Of a stretch of DNA of 64,000 bases, positions 59,924 through 64,000 are shown piece after piece. A program made the position numbers and the translations under genes. Each line of letters starts with the position of its first letter. Position 1 is the first letter of the stretch. The stretch comes from Phaeosaccion multiseriatum (lineage: Eukaryota; Ochrophyta, other classes), in contig OZ218961.1 of the NCBI GenBank assembly GCA_965112735.1, positions 372,001 to 436,000 on the forward strand. The letters are read 5' to 3'. The notes beneath the pieces were generated by a model, which was given only the letters and a program-made list of their open reading frames with translations, was not told the origin of the DNA and ran no database searches.

Positions 59924-60034
59924 CGCTCTCCTTACCCTCCCCCCTTCTTCAGCAACTTGCCTCCTCCGGCCAGCAGGGCTTACTTGAGGTGCTTACTTCC
60001 TCGCATTTAACCCAAGGGCTGTTTCGACGAAACG
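58929..60034 (+). other. Spacer between ankyrin-like copies C and D
   Basis: It has the same order as the B-C spacer: conserved 3' segment (to about 59270), CTATCTGCTATCTGCTATC at 59312-59330, a GCCGGCGCCAGCCGGC palindrome at 59346-59361, the short retroelement-like piece 59568-59606, and the leader (about 59650-60034) with a (CT)n run at 59884-59920. The 1-kb retroelement body is absent. Confidence 0.7.
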
Positions 60035-61124
60035 ATGGAGACGAGGCTGCAGCGGAGGAGAACGGCATTGGGGCACGGGGAGGCGCCACATGACTCTACC
60101 CAGGGAAGGAGGCTGAGACGGTCTCCAGTAGCAACAGCATGTGGGGGTGCCAGTGGTACCGCTGCTTCAAGTTCCGGATACAATGGGCTGCTCTTTGAAG
60201 CTTGCCACGAGGCCCTGGAAAATCTCGAGCTGCTTCGTGCCATCTTGGAGCACTTGGGAAAGGGGCACTTCTGCTTCGTGGCTGGTGTGAGCAAGGAGTG
60301 GAAGGCCAGCTACACCGCTTTGTATCCAGCAGTGGAGACAGTGTTTTCGTCTGTGGTCAGCTCAGTGGAGTGCGTGAACTGGGCGACAAGTCGGCAGGGC
60401 CTCAAGCTAACTGAGGAGCTCTTCGAGGCCGCTGCCCGGCACGGAGATGTCGAAGTATGCGAGGCCCTCCATGGCAAGGACTGTCCCTGGAATGAGCATG
60501 TGTGTAATGCAACGGCGTGCAACAACAAGCATGGCCTGAGCATACTGAAGTGGCTGCGCTCAGAGGACCTTCCCGACAAGGAGCAGTGCCCATGGAACGC
60601 TAGCGGCTGGGTCATGTGTGTCGTAGCTCCACGTCAAGGGCGCTTGGAGATGCTCAAGTGGTTGCTGTCGGACGACGGTGGGGCAGACTTTCGTGCCGTC
60701 TCTTGGAACTGTGCATGCAGGGGTGGGCATATTCCTGTCGTGGCATGGCTTCTCGAGCACGAGAGCTGTCCTGGAAGAAAATGAAGACGGCGAGTGGCGC
60801 AAAGGGGCTTTTTATGCAGCTGCAGGGGGCCACCTCGAGGTACTGCAGCTGCTCCACGCCAATGCTCGCCACCTCTGTGATTGGGGTTGGTGGGTCTGTA
60901 GTTGTGCAGTCATGAAAGGTAAGAGCCTTGCTGTGCTCAAGTGGCTCAGATCGGAAGAAGTGCAGTGCGAGTGGGACGAAAGGTCGTGCCCACAGATCAT
61001 CAGGGACAGAGGAGTGTATGAAGAGTATTTCGAGGGCGCGGTATGGGGAATCGACTCCAAAACCTTTGAGGATATCAAGCAATGGGTGCACGCCAATGGG
61101 CACCCCTGCGACTGCGAGGACTGA
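60035..61124 (+). pseudogene. F-box-like / CPW ankyrin-like repeat copy D, frameshifted
   Basis: The first 240 residues match copies B and C. At about 60757 the sequence runs from CTCGAGCA directly into CGAGAGC, where copy C has eight more bases (the CATCCTCC in 58551-58558). The frame shifts and a stop follows at 60782. The remaining family sequence (VLEENEDGEW to the terminal QWVHANGHPCDCED) continues intact in another frame to 61124. It is therefore a recent pseudogene, or encodes a 249-residue truncated protein, or reflects an assembly error. Confidence 0.85.
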
Positions 61125-62705
61125 GAGGAGAACAAGCTCGCACAGATGGAGAGAGAGAGACACACAGAAAGAAAGAGAGAGAGAGATAGGGGGGAGGGGG
61201 AGAGAGAAGAGGGGGCAGATGGTACAGAGTGCGACATTGCTTTGGCTGTGCTGAATGCTGTGGGGTGAGCGCCTGCCAGAAAGCGCGGGTCAGTGAACAG
61301 GTGGATGACGGCCGTGGCTGTCTCGCTTGGAGCAAAGGTGTGGAGAAGCTGTCATAGGCGGTCCATCAGCAGAGGGAGGTGAACACATCGTCCTTGTGGG
61401 CACACTCGTGGGACACCTTGCCCTCTCGGCTGGTCGGGGATTCATAGAGGGTAGTATATAGTATTGGACAGCCTGAGGGGGGGGACCGAGTGAGTAAGCA
61501 GTCGAGAGCCGTCAATATTCACCTCGGGCGATGCTGGAGGGAAGGCAGCAGCGGCCACAGGGAGGCCGGCCGGAGCATAGGGTAGCATGGTGAGGGTCAG
61601 GAAGGCGCTCCTACCCAGGGGGATGTTTTGGCCCTGGGTAGAACGACTTCTACCCTTATGTGCTGCCGCACTGTACGCTTTCCCCACTTCTGATGAGGAA
61701 ATCGAAGTGTGCTTTGCATAAAACACACGCACATACGTTAGTCTTAGGTTGATTCCTGTAAGTTAGTCTAAGTTTCCTTATTGTACCAGGAGGAGGAAAG
61801 ATGGTTGAGAGAATACTGTGCTTTCGCGGTTGAGTGAGACTTGAGACTTGAGGCTTTTGTGAACCCAATCTGAGCCTGATTCGACATCGCTTTGAACCAC
61901 TTTAGACCAACTTTGAGAAGGCTGCTCAAGAGTGGTTGGTTCAAAGTTGCCTCAACCGTGACTCAACTGGGCTCAAAGATGGCTCAAACTAGGGCTCAAA
62001 CGAGGGCTCAAAGGTGACTCAAAAGCGGTTCAAACGGCTCTTCATTCGTGCCTCAAGTCTCACTCAACTGCGAAAGCACAGTAAGAGAGATTGGTGGGCT
62101 CGGCTTGCATGTGACTGGGCTCGACTTGCATGTGACTGGGCTCGGCTTGCACGTGACAGTTTCTGCTGCACACTCGCACGAGTGGAATGCTCATACTACA
62201 CACAGTTAAAGAAGTAAGGGCATTTTCACATTAAAAAAAAGCGGAGTCAGGGGGGTCGGACTCAAAGGCATTCCGTGTTTGGTGGACAACAACAACAGCA
62301 ACAAACCAACTAGAGCCTTCTCTTCTCAAAAGAGAGAGAGAGAGAGACACTCACTACTTTTCGTTGCTGCTACCCAATCAAACACGTCGATTGTTGCTCC
62401 TTCCGAGTCGTCATTACCGCCCCACTTTCAACAGCTCTTGTGCCCTTACCCCCTGTCTGCGTATGTGTGTCTCTCTTACTCTCTCTCTCCCTCCTTCTCC
62501 TTCCGTCCCTCCCTCCCTCCCTCCCTCCCTCCCCTCCCTCTCTCCCCACCCTATGCCCTCTCTCTCCGAGAAGAATCAACAAAAAGAGTATGGTGCCTCG
62601 CCGCCCACCCGCCCACCCTCCCGTCCTTCCCTCCCCCCGAGCTCATATGCCTCTAAATGATAGGCTCTTCTGGAGATCTCCGCCGCTATGTGGAGGCCTC
62701 CGCCG
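61125..62705. other. Intergenic region with inverted-repeat element and minisatellite
   Basis: It contains GA-rich sequence to 61215, diverged remains of the ankyrin 3' segment (about 61270-61440), the inverted-repeat element 61816-62081, a 21-bp tandem (GCTCGGCTTGCATGTGACTG, three copies, 62098-62158) and a CCCT tract at 62505-62545. No gene is supported. Confidence 0.6.
61816..62081. mobile_element. Short inverted-repeat element 3, flanked by TA
   Basis: Arms at 61816-61845 and 62052-62081 are inverted copies of 30 bp with one mismatch, starting CTGTGCTTTCGC. Each end is bordered by TA (61814-61815 and 62082-62083), the target duplication of Tc1/mariner-type elements. The interior has repeated GGGCTCAAA-type units (61970-62010). 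There is no coding capacity. Confidence 0.66.
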
Positions 62706-63708
62706 CTATTTGGAGGCCTCCAGCGCCTCCTTGGCGGCTCGAGCAATGTCCTCCCTCGGAATAGGCGTCCCGGTGACCTCCTTGTAGGCAGTCACCTCCC
62801 CGGCTGTGTTGACAACGAGATACCCGCCCAGGGTTAGTCCGTCCCCCTTCATGTTCCCCTCGATGTTATTGTCCTTCAGGCGTTTGCCGAGGGCGGAGAA
62901 TTCTCGGTAAATCTTGATGGGGTTCCTGTGCACAGGTAGGCAGATAGGTAGGCAGATGGGTAGGTACATGGGTACGTACGTACGTAGGTAAGTCGGTAGG
63001 TGGGTAGGTAAGTAGGTAAGAAGGAGAAGGGAGGGAAGTGGGGTAGGTGGGGAGGTAAGGGGACGTAGGTAGGTAGGAGGAGGGAAGAAAGGAAGGAAGG
63101 TAGGCAAGGCAGTTACCAATAATACCCTGTCTTCCCCTTCTCTTATCCTACTCTACCCTGCCTTACCCTACCCTGCCCTATCCCACCCTACCCCACCCTC
63201 CCTACCCTACCCCCCCGGTGCACCTTACTCACCAGGAGGTGGGCATGAGGGAGAGCTTGTTGTCGCCAAGGGCCTCGTAGAACGACTTGTTTGTGTCTGG
63301 GGGGCAGGGCGGTGGAGGAATATGGGTGGTGTCGGAGGCATGTCGTACGGGTGCGCAGTCACATACTTACAGAGGCTTGTATTGGCACACACACACCCTT
63401 CCTCTGTCCCTCTTCCTCTGTCCGCTTGTATTGGCACACACACACTCTTCCTCTGTCCCTCTTCCTCTGTCCGCTTGTATTGGCACACACACACTCTTCC
63501 TCTGTCCCTCTTTCTCACCCTCTCTCTCCCCGTCTCTACCACCCTCTCTCTTGCCCTCCCTCCCCCCCTCTTACTCTCTCTCTCTCTCTCTGTGTGTGTG
63601 TGTATGCTCTGCATGCCTTTATCAGTGGCGGTTCTTACCGAGGAAGAAGCCGTCATTGTCGGCAAAGTATTTGTTCTCGAACTCCCCGACGCCGAGCTCC
63701 TCGTCGGT
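62706..63708 (-). CDS. Peroxiredoxin-like 2 (AhpC/TSA_2) family protein, 5' end off window
   Basis: Three 3'-terminal exons are visible: 63639-63708, 63233-63296 and 62706-62925 (117 residues). They cover the C-terminal half of a Prx-like-2 thioredoxin fold: FENKYFADNDGFFLDTNKSF, YEALGDNKLSLM, NPIKIYREFSALGKRLKDNN, then the family signature GNMKGDGLTLGGYLVVNTAG. The active-site region lies upstream beyond 63708 and is not in the window. 63709-64000 reads as intron with (AC)n repeats. Relatives reduce peroxides or other thiol substrates; the human relative PRXL2B is a prostamide/prostaglandin F synthase, but the specific activity here is unknown. Confidence 0.83.
63370..63515 (-). repeat. 49-bp minisatellite in the Prx-like gene intron
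   Basis: There are three copies of a unit starting CTTGTATTGGCACACACACA and containing CTTCCTCTGTCCCTCTTCC, at about 63375, 63424 and 63473. Confidence 0.9.
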
Positions 63709-64000
63709 CTGGTATATAAATAAGATGGAGAGGAGGCATGGTTTTGGAGAGACAGAGGGGGTGGGACAAAATGATATACATAAACTATTCTATTCCCTAT
63801 CTGTATAAACAGATAGAGAGTGGATATATATACAGTGGGTATATAGACAGAGAGTGGATCGTGTGTAAAACAGGATGTGCGAGGCGGGGAGGGGGGTTCT
63901 TGGAGCGGTGATTGCAGAGGGTAAAGTATCATCTGTAGAACAGACCTACATGCACATGTACGCATACACATACACACACGCACATACGCACACACACACG

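Overview
The window is nuclear DNA of a eukaryote. Most genes are split by spliceosomal introns (up to 13 exons in one gene), introns are packed with simple repeats, and GT-AG junctions join in phase to give recognisable conserved proteins. The mix of families suggests a stramenopile alga or related protist: CPW-type ankyrin-like repeats, an MLKL-like N-terminal domain on a TKL kinase, Spondin_N proteins, and a signal peptide followed by an ASAF-like Phe on an HDAC-family protein. The exact lineage is inference. No rRNA, tRNA or CRISPR array was recognised.

Layout from left to right: an HDAC-family gene (minus, 3' end off the left edge); a DUF937/YidB-like gene (plus); an ENTH/ANTH-like gene with a very acidic N-terminus (minus); cysteinyl-tRNA synthetase (plus); two tandem-duplicated secreted Spondin_N genes (minus) with two short inverted-repeat elements and an armadillo-repeat relic; a family 1 glycoside hydrolase (minus, 12 exons); NSF, the SNARE-disassembly AAA+ ATPase (plus, 13 exons); a very long MLKL-N-like/TKL kinase/armadillo-repeat protein (minus); a dethiobiotin-synthetase-like plus thioredoxin fusion (plus); a BRCT plus DNA polymerase X gene (minus) that spans two blocks usually read as separate ORFs; a tandem array of four F-box-like/ankyrin-like genes (plus), the last frameshifted, with a decayed non-LTR retrotransposon between copies 2 and 3; and a peroxiredoxin-like-2 gene (minus, 5' end off the right edge).

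The single-copy genes alternate strands almost perfectly, so there are five short divergent (head-to-head) promoter regions of about 0.2 to 0.6 kb. Most are housekeeping functions (translation, membrane traffic, DNA repair, redox) and they do not form a pathway. The accessory parts are the spondin duplication, the armadillo kinase and the ankyrin array. The most unusual genome-scale features are the placement of microsatellites at splice sites (purine-rich after donors, pyrimidine-rich before acceptors) and several short dispersed motifs that recur in introns and even inside coding sequence.

Exon coordinates were assigned by eye from GT/AG signals, reading phase and family conservation. No alignment or transcript evidence was available.
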